A model generated the notes under the pieces. It was given only the letters and a program-made list of their open reading frames with translations, ran no database searches and was not told the origin of the DNA. A program made the translations under genes and the position numbers. A stretch of 64,000 bases of DNA from Datura wrightii (Eukaryota > Streptophyta > Magnoliopsida > Solanales > Solanaceae): contig JASDFA010000010.1 of NCBI GenBank assembly GCA_035772735.1, forward strand, positions 37,139,501 to 37,203,500, read 5' to 3'. Below, piece by piece: positions 47,188 through 57,649 of the stretch. Position 1 is the stretch's first letter. Each line of letters starts with the position of its first letter.

Positions 47188-48684
47188 TAATCTTGGGCAT
47201 AATTACATGCCCAAGTATTATTTTATAACTTAGTTTAGTCAAGATTGTCAAATTAATTAATTATATTCACATATGGTTCTGTATAATTTCGTGCATAAAC
47301 TAACCAATGTGATTAGCTCTTTGTTTTGTAGGTGAAAAATTGCTAGGGATGAGCTTAATATGATGATGCATGAAGATTAAGGAAGATCGAGATTGGTGCA
47401 AACAAAGGGACTTGAAGAAAACATGGAAGTGCCATGAGTGCACCTTGCAGTGTACCACGACAAGAGATTGCCGCGATGGGCACCGTGTCACGCACATGGC
47501 GTGCACGCGAGATACTTGGAAGGCAGTGTTCCTGTGGGATAGCATCGTGTCACACCCCATGCCATGCGTGCGCGGGGAGATGTCAACTACCGAGATTCTA
47601 GTGATGTTGCGCGTCCAGCCTGTGCCACTGCATGTGAGAGGCGCGATGGCCTCCGTGCCACGCACGATACCCTTTCCCATGCCTTGCTAAGGTCACTTGT
47701 CCAGTGCACCTGAGCGACCAGTCTGTGCCACGAGCTGCTGCTGCACGATAGGCAGCATGGCACAAGGCTGGTCCATGGCCAGCCAAAATTTGCATTTTTT
47801 CCATTTAATATAAATAGGACACTTTTCTCCTAAAATTATTTATCACAAAACATTCTTTGAGAGATGGAAAGGTGTGAAGGGAGAATGAAGGAAACTCTAC
47901 CTAGGGTTCAAAAACTTTCATTCTCTTTTACCATTTTTGTAAGTACTTTACTTCAAACTTATTTTTAAGTAATTGTATTAATATGAGTGGCTAAAACCCT
48001 TCCCCTAGGGTTGACGCCACATGATATGAATGTAATTACTCGATTTTCATCTTTGATTTGAGTTTTAGTGGTTGTTTAGTCTTGCATTCTAAATCATTGT
48101 TGTTTTTATGTTTGATCACTATGAAAATAAACTTGTTAAACTTAGGCAAAAGCTTGAAATAGTAACCCTAGGTTAGAATGAAAGCATGCAGGGAGCAAGT
48201 TCTTGTCTTTACGAAAAGATTCACGGTTAGGATAGTAATTATACCTAATTCGTTTTACTTTGTTAATAAAACAGGATGATAGCTTAGAATTGTCACATCA
48301 ATGCTCGTAGAAGTAGTTGTGAAGCTAAGTTAGGTTAAATGATTAGAGGTACGAAAGTCCATAGTCAAGGGCATAAACCCCGTAGGCCACATCCACAGTG
48401 TTAATTACTCATGAATTAGGACGCCACATCCCCGGTCAACAATGTATGTGTGAGACTAGTTTGTTGCGTTTAGAGGATCGAGAGATCATGAACACTACAT
48501 ATTAACTCTGTGAGACAACAACTGAAATTTATATACTTGAACGATTGTAAATTATAGCACTGCATGATTGTCAGGCCTTAACTCTAGATTCTTATCATTA
48601 TTTTATTTCCAGATTATTTGTGATCACTTAGATTTAGTTAAAACAATTAAAACCTCAAAAAATAACACTTGTGAAAATTAATTT
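47188..48684 (+). repeat. Z LTR1 (lacks its last ~120 bp)
   Basis: Complete from TAATCTTGGGCATAATTACA to about 48684, where 'gaaaattaatt' joins interior sequence ('ttgtatataac'). It lacks the ~95-bp insert present in LTR2 and LTR3. TATA box at 47809. Confidence 0.85.
47809..47817 (+). promoter_or_regulatory. LTR TATA box (Z LTR1)
   Basis: TATAAATAG after 'tttgcattttttccattta'. Identical boxes stand in the other three Z LTRs. Confidence 0.75.
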
Positions 48685-50122
48685 TTGTATATAACTCTTT
48701 AGTCATAGTTAGGGACTTTTTCCGATGATGGATGGATGAAGACTATTTTTTAGGGAAAATTAGTTAATAGGTGTTGTGTTTGAACCCTAAGCTGATTGAT
48801 AGGTTGATAGTCTTGTTATGTTTTGTACATGATTGTAAGATGCAAATGGTTTTAATTGAGCAGCATGTTAACTAGTTGTATAACTTTGGTTGAGATACCT
48901 AGGCTCTAGAATGTGACTCTATGTGCTTAACGCTTAATTTTGAATTCTTGTGATTAGCTGAGTTAAGAGTCTACTTAATCTATCTTGAATTGAGCATGTG
49001 CTGTGAGTGTAAGGTTTTTTGAATATTCCAGGCCATTGTGTAGTGTCTAGAACTTGCCTGGTGTGTATACAAAATGAAATGAGGGATGTCGATTGTAGGA
49101 GATGATATAGGCATTTCTTTGAATGAGCCTAATTTTTATCCCTCTCTTTACCTACCTTGAATGTCTAATCCTAGTTAGCTCCATTGAGTCTTAAGCCTAT
49201 TCTTTGATAGCTGCAACATAAGATTAATCCTTTTCTTTCAATAGCCTTGAAGTTGATCCAAAACTCCTAAGCACTTAAGTACAAAATCCAAAAGAGTAAA
49301 GGAGTGAGAATTATTAAAAAGGAGTAAAAATAACGGTTGTGGGAGTTGAGGAAAAGATCCAGAGGTGCACTTGTTTAAAATTGAATAAGAGTTAGTAGGG
49401 AGCAAAAGAAGAAAGAGCGAAAAAAGAAAATTGCTCAAGTATTCCTTACTAAGAGCTTAAGTGTGCCTAATGAAATGGGGAAACAAAGTGGATATAATGA
49501 GAGTTCAAAAGAATAAGGGTGAATTAAGAGGATAGATATTTGTAATGAAAGGATGATGTACTAAAAGCTCTTAGGGAAGATAGTCATTATTACTCGCAAG
49601 AATAGTAGCTACCCGTCCCTTAGCCTACATTACATCCCACTAAGTGCTACTTAATCTTACTTTCAAACATTCCTAAATTAGGGGAGTAAAACACTAAAGG
49701 CAAGCTTATGGGTCAATGCATATTGCATGTGAATTCTTTTTGAGAGTGAGCTTATTTCTTATTCATACACCCATATATGTCACAGATTGGAAACTTATGA
49801 GTGAAAAAAAAATGGTTAACTCTCTTGTTGTTAGCGCACATGTTTGATGAAGGATAAAATTCATATTGGATTTCTTGGTTGGTTAATTTGCATGAGTTTG
49901 TTGAGTTTGAGAGTCGATTCTTGAGGCTAGGAAGACTTAACATAGTTATATAGGATTTTAAAGGTTAAATCTTGCATGCTCTATCTTTAACTTGCCATCT
50001 AAAATAATTGTTGTAGCCTTAGCTTGAATTGTTTCACTTCAACTAGTTATGTGTAAGTTCTTCATGTGCATAAGATGTAATAGTGCTGTTCGAGCACAAA
50101 CAAGGCTTTAAGTGTAGGGTTG
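48685..50122 (+). mobile_element. Z interior 1, 3' part only
   Basis: The primer site, the ORF and the hairpin motif are missing. The sequence begins at the place equivalent to 53390. It is non-coding, with the 'gatggatggatga' block at 48724. It keeps the older 'ggagtaaaacactaaaggcaagc' form (49684) also seen in Z', which interiors 2 and 3 have replaced. It ends with the purine tract 'aagtgtagggttg' next to LTR2. Confidence 0.8.
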
Positions 50123-51884
50123 TAATGTTGGGCATGATTACGTCCCCAAGTACTATTTTATAACTTAGTTTAGTCAAGTTTGTCAAATTAATTAATTATA
50201 TACTCATATGGTTTTGTATAATTTCGAGCATAAACTAAGCAATGTGATTAGCTCTTTGTTTTGTAGGTGAAAAATTGCTAGGGGTGATCTTAATATGAAG
50301 ATGCATGAAGAATTAGATCGGGATTGAGTGCAAAGAAAGGGACTTGAAGAAAACATGGAATTTCCATAGGTGCACCTTGCAGTGTACCATGACAAGATAT
50401 TGCCGCGATGGGCCCCATGTCACGCACATGGAATGTGCACGAGATGCTTTCCAGGCAGTGTGCCTACGTGACAGCGTCATGCCACGCCGGCCAAGCTCCG
50501 CACCAATAGGCGTTTCATGCCTCATGCCATGTGCACGCGAGGAGATGTCAACTGTCGAGATTCCACTGATTTTGCACGTCCAGTTTGTGCCACGGCATGC
50601 GGGAGCATGATGGCCTCCATGCCACACCTTGAAACGTATCTTAATGCTGAAAGTTGTATAGGATTTCCCTTATGTAAGGATTATATTGCCCCCAATTTTT
50701 ACGAAATACAAGATGCTCATTCCGATGCCCTTGCCCATGCCTTGCCAAGGCCACCTGTTCAGTGCACCTGCGTGGCAAGGGGCTCGTCCATGGCCACGGA
50801 GCTGCTGCTACGCGATAGAAAGCGTGGCAAGGGGCTGGTCCATGGCCGACAAAAAATTGCATTTTTTCCATTTAATATAAATAGGACACTTAGCTCCTAC
50901 AATCATTTATCACGAAGTATTTTTGGAGAGACGGAAAGGAGTGAAGGGAGAACGAAGGAAACTCTACCTAGGGTTCAAAATCTTTCATTCTCTTTTACAC
51001 TTTTTGTAAGTACGTTACTTTAAACATGTTTTTAAGTAATTGTATGAACATGAGTGGCTAAAACCCTTCATCTAGGGTTGAGGCCACATGATATGAATGT
51101 AATTGCTCGATTTTCATGTTTGGCTTGAGTTTTAGTTGTTGATTTGTCTGGCATTCTTAAGCGTTGTTTTTTATATGCTTGATCACCATGAAAATGAACT
51201 TGTTAAACTTAGCCAAAAGCTCGAAGAGTAACCCTAGGTCAGAACAAAAGAATACGGGGAGCAAATTCTTGTATTTACGATAGGATTCATGGTTAGGATA
51301 GCAATTATACCTAATTCGCCTTGCTTTGTTAATAAAACGGGACGATAGCTAGACACCGACTTAGAATTGTAACATCACTTCTCGTAGAAGTAGTTGTGAA
51401 ACTAAGTTAGGTTAAATGATTATAGATAAGAAAGTCCATAATCAAGGGTATAAACCCTGTAGGCCACATCCACAGTGTTAATTGCTAACGAATTAGGACG
51501 TCACATCCCCACTCAATGATGTAGGTGTTAGACTAGTTTGTTGTGTTTAGAAGCTCGAACGATCATAAACACTGCATATTAACTTTGTGAGACAACAACT
51601 GAAATTTATATACTTGAACCATTGTGAATTGTAGCATTGCATGATTGTCAGGCCTTAACTCTAGATGCTTCTCATTATTGTATTTCCAAATTATTTGTGA
51701 TCACTTAGGTTTAGTTAAAACAATCAAAACCTTGAAAAATAATAGTTGTTAAAATTAATTAAGCACTTGAACTTGAATATTTGCTAAAATAAGTACAGTC
51801 TCTGTGGGTTCAACATCAGCTCTTAAAAGAGCCACGTACTACTTGTACGACTGCTTACTCTTGCGCGTGCGCTGGGACACAACA
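50123..51884 (+). repeat. Z LTR2 (hybrid of two sequence types)
   Basis: 1,762 bp. The first ~295 bp share variants with LTR1. The rest shares variants with LTR3, including the ~95-bp insert (50628-50725) and about 98% identity over the last 580 bp (hand count). Confidence 0.9.
50876..50884 (+). promoter_or_regulatory. LTR TATA box (Z LTR2)
   Basis: TATAAATAG, same context as LTR1. Confidence 0.75.
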
Positions 51885-51890
51885 TGTTTT

Positions 51891-51909
51891 TGGCACCATT
51901 GCTGGGGAT
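51891..51909 (+). other. Primer binding site of Z (tRNA-Asp type, degenerate)
   Basis: TGGCACCATTGCTGGGGAT, six bases after the LTR end, aligns with the tRNA-Asp complement TGGCGCCGTTGCCGGGGAT with three changes. The copy at 56601-56619 is identical. Confidence 0.75.
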
Positions 51910-52023
51910 GGGAAAAATTGGTGAATTTCTTGTTTCAATATTGATGTAAAATTTTCTAAGCGTAGAAAAAAATTATCTTTAAATTTCTTTTATTTTTGTT
52001 TTGAGTTAGATACTCTTCTTGAC

Positions 52024-52702
52024 ATGACATCATGGAACACAGATGGGTTGAATGGTGGATACTCATATTTTGATGAGTCTTATCTGAATTGTGGAGGACC
52101 CCACTTGTGGAAAAACTGTCACACTTGCAGTATACGTAGTGGTCAGGATGGCCGTTGGAATGGTTTTCCAAATTCATATGCCCCTCTCACAAGCCCCTAC
52201 TCTTATCCTTTTGTTGTTTTTGATGAGTATAGGAATGATGAAAAGGAGGACTTGGAACACCAAGCTCAGATAGAAAATATGTTAAAATAGGTCCTTGAGC
52301 AGACATAAGTGATGAGGGAGCAGATGGAAGTAATGGGGTTTTTGACCAAGGACAATGGAGAGGCCTGAAAAATGATAAGCGCCAAGTTCACAGAGTTGAT
52401 TATTGAGGCTAAAGATTGCGTTGATTTTCAAGTAAAGGTTTTAGCCAATACTCAAGAGGGATTGCAAGGAGAAGAGAATGGAGAGATAGAGTTCCAACCG
52501 TTTGACATTCATGTAGAGTCAGATGTTGATGTGGAGAAGGGGTACACAAGTAAGGAGTTCAAGCACAATGCATTGTCATAGTTGAGGTGTATTATACCCT
52601 AATCGAAGAATTTCTCGACATTAAGCTTTGTTGACAACCTAGAAATAGAGTCTATGAAGCTTGTAGAAAAAGGTCTAGAGGAGGAAAAAGCCAGTATATT
52701 CT
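52024..52702 (+). pseudogene. Z ORF (gag remnant), interior 2
   Basis: Reads in one frame from ATG 52024, about 115 bp after the primer site, to about 52702, with stops at 52288, near 52308, 52366, 52579 and near 52600. Residues ~20-33 (YLNCGGPHLWKNC) fit an Athila-type CX2CX3HX4C knuckle whose first cysteine is now tyrosine. A tyrosine/proline-rich stretch follows (NSYAPLTSPYSYPF), then an acidic, helical C-terminus. The capsid part that should precede the knuckle is missing. I infer a gag with its N-terminal two-thirds deleted. Alternatively it is an unrelated small protein. Confidence 0.55.
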
Positions 52703-52890
52703 GAAATTTGCTGATCCCGAAAGACAAATGTCTTCACTTATGCAAGGGCCAATAAGTGACAGAGGCGGCATCTACTTCTTTGTCCTTTCAATTTTTCACC
52801 ACCACCCCTGGAGCATAAGAGGAAACTGGATAAGAAATTAGGGGTGAGATTCATATCTTCAAAATGGAGGGAAAAGTGGTGAAACTTGAT

Positions 52891-52939
52891 GTTTCGTGCC
52901 GCGATGTAAAATAAGGCACTGCTTGGGAGGCAACACAAG
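52891..52939 (+). other. Z post-ORF stem-loop motif, interior 2
   Basis: 'tcgtgccgcga' (52894-52904), then CTTGGG-AGGCAA-CACAAG (52922-52939). Same order and loop as in X, with one mismatch in the stem. Confidence 0.65.
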
Positions 52940-54837
52940 AGTACCATAGGTACACTTTTTTTCAGTTGTAATTTTGGTTGTTTTTCAATTGTTGTTTGTT
53001 TTGATTTTTAAGCACAGGTTTAGGGGAAATTTGAGTACCCATTAAAGTGAAAGCTAAGGAGCATGACAAAAAGATGAGTGTGGATTCAATGACCCACATG
53101 TTCAAAAATGGAGAAAAACATGTTGTTAGCTATGCCTAAAGGCCTCAGGAAGCATCTCTCACCCTAATTTTAATTGTAATTGATTCTTTGGGGACATAGA
53201 ATATTTTAAGTGTGCGGTGAGGAAAATTTCAGAATTTTGTGCTAAGTTATTTTGGGTGAATGTGGTGCTTGGTATAATGTTATTGTTGACAAAATTTGAA
53301 TTGAGCACAGTTCACCCACCCTTTGGTTTTTATTTTTGGTTCTTTTCCGAAGGGGGGAACTTTGAACCGAGAAATAAAAATTTTAATTTCTTTGTACATA
53401 AGTTTTTAGTCATAGTTAGGGACTTTTTCCGACGGTGGATGGATGACGACCGTCTTGAGGTAAAATTAGTCACTACGTGTTTTGTTTGAACCCTGAGCTG
53501 ATTGATAGTTTGATGTTCCGGTTATGTGTTGTACATGATTGTAAGATGCAAGTGGTTTTAATTGAGAAGCATGTTAACCAGTTCTATAATTTTGGTTGAG
53601 ACACCTAGGTTCTTGAATGTGACGCTATGTGCTTAAAGATTAATTTTGCATTCTTGTGATTAGTTGAGTTAAGAGTCTATTTAATCTGTCTTGAATTGAG
53701 CATGTGCTGTGAGTGTAAGTTTTTTTGAATATTCCATGCTATTGTGTAGTGTCTAGAACTTGCCTTGTGTGTATACAGAAAGAAATGAGGGATGTCGATT
53801 GTAGGAGATGATTTAGGCATTTCTTTGGATGAACATAATTTTTATCCCTCGCTTTACCTACCTTGAATGTCTGATCCTAGTTAGCCCCTTTGAGCCTTAA
53901 ACCTATTCTTTGATAGCTAAAACATAAGATTAATCCGTTTCTTTCAATAGCCTTGAAGTTGATCAAAAACTCCTAAGCACTTAAGTAAAAAATCAAAAAG
54001 AGTAAAGGAGTGAGAATCGTTAAAAAGAAGGAAAAATAATGGTTGTGGGAGTTGAGGAAAAGATCTAGAAGTGCACTTGTTTAAATATGAGTAAGAGTTA
54101 ATAGGGAGTAAAAGAAGAAAGAGCGAAAAAGAAAATTGCTCAAGTACTCCTTACTAAGAGCTTAAGTGTGCCTAATGAAGTAGGGAAACAAAGAGGAAAA
54201 TGAGAGTTGAAACAAATAAGGGTGAAGTAAGAGGATAGATATTTGTAATGAAAGGGTGATGTATTCAAAGCACTTAGAGAAGATAGTCACTATTACTAGC
54301 CAAAATAGTACCTACCCGTCCATTAGCCTAGTTTACAACCCACTAAGTGCTACTTGATCTTACTTTCAACCATTCCTAAATTAGTGGAGTATGTTGCATG
54401 TGAATTCTTTGTGAGCGTGAGCTTATGGGTCAATGTATGTTGCATGTGAATTCTTTGTGAGAGTGAGCTTATTTCTTATTCATACACTCATATAAGTCAC
54501 AAATTGGAAACTTATGAGTGAAAAAAAGGGTAACACTCTTGGTGTGAGAGCAAATGTTTGATGAAGGATAAAATTCATGTTGGATTTCCTGGTTGGTTAA
54601 TTTGCATGAGTTTGTTGAGTTTGAGAGTCGATTCTTGAGGATAGAAACTCTTAATGAAGTTGTATGGCATTTTAATGGTTATATCTTGCAAGCTCTATTT
54701 TTGACTTTCCATCTGAAATAATCGTTTTAGCCTTAGCTTGAAATATCTCACATCAATTAGTTATGTGTATGTTCTTCATGTACATGAGATGTAAATAGAG
54801 TTGCTCGAGGACGAACAAGGCTTTAAGTGTGGGATAG

Positions 54838-56594
54838 TGATCTTGGGCATAATTACGTGCCACAGTACTATTTTATAACTTAGTTTAGTCAAGTTTGTCA
54901 AATTAATTAATTATATTCTCATGTGGTTTTGTAAAATTTCGTGCATAAACTAACTGATTTGATTAGCTCTTTATTTTGTAGGTAAAAAATTGCTAGGGAT
55001 GACCTTAATATGATGATGCATGAGGATTAAAGAAGATAGGGATTGAGTGCAAATAAAGGGACTTGAAAAAAACATGGAAGTGCCATGAGTGCACCTTGCA
55101 ACGTGCCACGACAAGAGATTTCTGAGATGGGCACCGTGTCACGCACATGGCGTGCGCGCGAGATACTTTCCAGGCACCATGCCTGCGTGATAGCGCCATG
55201 CCACGCCGGCCAACCTCCGCGCCAACAGGAATGTCATGCCTCAAGCTATGTGCATGCGAGGAGATGTCAATTGCCGAGATTCCACTAATTTTGCATGTCC
55301 AGTTTGTGCCACGGCATGATAGAGGCGTGGTGGCCTCCGTGCCACACCTTGAAACGTATCTTAATGTCTGAAAGTTGGATAGGATGGCCCTTACGTAAAG
55401 ATTATATTGCCCCCAATTTTTACGAAATGCAAGATCCTCATTCCGATGCCCTTGCCCATTCCTTGCCAAGGCCACCTGTCCAGTGCACATGCGTGACCAG
55501 TCCGTGCCACAGAGCTGCTGCTGTGCGATAGGCAGCACGACAAGGGGCTGGTCCATGGCCGGCCAAAATTTGCATTTTTTCCATTTAATATAAATAGGAC
55601 ACTTAGCTCCTAAAATCATTTATCACGAAATATTTTTGGAGAGACGGAAAGGAGTGAAGGGAGAACGAAGGAACTCTACCTAGGGTTCAAAAACATTCAT
55701 TCTCTTTTACCATTTTTTTAAGTACGTTACTTCAAACATTTTTTTAAGTAATTGTACGAACATGAGTGGCTAAAACCCTTCCTCTAGGGTTGAGGCCACA
55801 TGATATGAATTTAATTGCTCGATTTTCATGTTTGGTTTGAGTTTTAGTTGTTGTTTTGTCTGGCATTCTTAATCATTGTTTTTTATGCTTAATCACCATG
55901 AAAATGAACTTGTTAAACTTAGGCAAAAGCTCGAAGAGTAACCCTAGGTCAGAATGAAAGAATGCAGGGAGCAAGTTCTTGTCTTTATGATAGGATTCAC
56001 GGTTAGGATAGCAATTATACCTAATTTTCCTTGCTTTGTTAATAAAACGGGACGATAGCTAGACACCGACTTAGAATTGTCACATCACTTCTCGTAGAAG
56101 TAGTTGTGAAACTAAGTTAGGTTAAATGATTATAGATAAGAAAGTCCATAATCAAGGGTATAAACCTTGTAGGCCACATCCACAGTGTTAATTGCTAACG
56201 AATTAGGACGTCACATCCCCACTCAATGATGTAGGTGTTAGACTAGTTTGTTGTGTTTAGAAGCTCGAACGATCATAAACACTGCATATTAACTTTGTGA
56301 GACAACAACTGAAATTTATATACTTGAACCATTGTGAATTGTAGCATTGCATGATTGTCAGGCCTTAACTCTAGATGCTTCTCATTATTGTATTTAGAAA
56401 TTATTTGTGATCACTTAGGTTTAGTTAAAACAATCAAAACCTTGAAAAATAATAGTTGTTAAAATTAATTGAGCACTTGAACTTGAATATTCGCTAAAAT
56501 AAGTACAGTCTCTGTGGGTTCAACATCGGCTCTTAAAAGAGCCACGTACTACTTGTAATACTGCTTACTCTTGCGCGTGCGCTGGGACACAACA
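54838..56594 (+). repeat. Z LTR3
   Basis: 1,757 bp, TGATCTTGGGCATAATTACG to CACAACA. It shares variants with LTR4 at the beginning and with LTR2 after about position 330 of the LTR. It contains the ~95-bp insert at 55348-55445. It is the only pure example of the second sequence type. Confidence 0.9.
55589..55597 (+). promoter_or_regulatory. LTR TATA box (Z LTR3)
   Basis: TATAAATAG, same context as LTR1. Confidence 0.75.
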
Positions 56595-56734
56595 TGTTTT
56601 TGGCACCATTGCTGGGGATGGGAAAAATTGGTGAATTTCTTGTTTCAATATTGATGTAAAATTTTCTAAGCGTAGAAAAAAAATTATCTTTAAATTTCTT
56701 TTATTTTTGTTTTGAGTTAGATACTCTTCTTGAC

Positions 56735-57415
56735 ATGACATCATGGAACACAGATGGGTTGAATGGTGGATACTCATATTTTGATGAGTCTTATCTGAAT
56801 TGTGGAGGACCCCACTTGTGGAAAAACTATCACACTTGTAGTATACGTAGTGGTCAGGATGGCCGTTGGAATCATTTTCCAAATTCATATGCCCCTCCCA
56901 CAAGCCCCTACTCTTATCCTTTTGTTGTTTTTGATGAGTATAGGAATGATCAAAAGGAGGATTTGGAACACCAAGCTCAGACAGAAAACATGTTTAAATA
57001 GGTCCTTGAGCAGACAGAAGTGATGAGGGTGCAGATGGAAGTAATGGGGGTTTTAACTAAGAACAATGGAGAGGCCTGAAAAATGATAAGCGCCATGTTC
57101 ACAGAGTTGATGATTGAGGCTAAAGATTGCGTTGATTTTCAAGTAAAGGTTTTAGCCAATACTCAAGAGCGATTGCAAGGAGAAGAGAATGGAGAGATGG
57201 AGTTCAAACCATTTGACATTCATGTAGAGTCAAATGTTGATGTGGACAAGGGGTACACAAGTAAGGAGGTCAAGCACAATGCATTTTCAGAGTTGAGGTG
57301 TATTAAACCCTACTCGAAGAATTTCTCGACATTAAGCTTTGTTGACAACCTAGAAATAGAGTCTTCCAAGCTTGTAGAGAAAGGTCTAGAGGAGGAAAGA
57401 GCCAGTATATTCTGA
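56735..57415 (+). pseudogene. Z ORF (gag remnant), interior 3
   Basis: Cleaner copy of the frame at 52024. From ATG 56735 to TGA 57413-57415 it is broken only by TAG at 56999-57001 and TGA near 57077-57079, so 227 codons are mostly readable. It has the same YLNCGGPHLWKNYHTC region, where a further cysteine has become tyrosine, and the same C-terminus ending EEERASIF. The substitutions between the two copies keep the frame outside the stops. Confidence 0.6.
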
Positions 57416-57603
57416 AATTTGCTGATTCCAGAAGACAAATGTCTTCACTTATGCAAGGGCCAATAAGTGCCTGAGGCGACATCTACGTCTTGGTCCTTTC
57501 AATTTTTCACCACCACCCCTGGAGCATAAGAGCAAACTGGAGAAGAAATTAGGGGTGAGATTCATATCCTCAAAATGGAGGGAAAAGTGGTGAAACTTGA
57601 TGT

Positions 57604-57649
57604 GTCGTGTCGCGATGTAAAATTAGGCACTGCTTGGGAGGCAACCAAG
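57604..57649 (+). other. Z post-ORF stem-loop motif, interior 3
   Basis: 'gtcgtgtcgcgat' followed by CTTGGG-AGGCAA-CCAAG (57633-57649). One base of the 3' arm is deleted relative to X. Confidence 0.6.

Larger units (their letters stand above)
51885..54837 (+). mobile_element. Z interior 2
   Basis: 2.95 kb: primer site (51891), a broken ORF (52024-52702), a hairpin motif (52891-52939), then about 1.9 kb of non-coding sequence with the 'gatggatggatgacgac' block (53436), and a purine tract before LTR3. It carries a duplicated 'gttgcatgtgaattctttgtgag' segment (54393 and 54438) shared only with interior 3. Confidence 0.85.

Noticed and set aside
50517..51023. 168-codon plus-strand frame across Z LTR2 U3 and R
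   Set aside because: Not conserved in LTR1, LTR3 or LTR4. It spans the TATA box.
55005..55619. 204-codon open frame on the minus strand, with related frames at 50313-50627, 47300-47680 and 59834-60076
   Set aside because: It lies over the GC-rich U3 of the Z LTRs. Openness follows base composition, starts and ends differ between the four LTRs, and no domain is seen.
50123..56594. Ordinary nested insertion of one Z element into another
   Set aside because: No target duplication flanks the inner LTR pair. The neighbouring interiors are complete up to the purine tract and from the primer site, so recombination within LTRs fits better.
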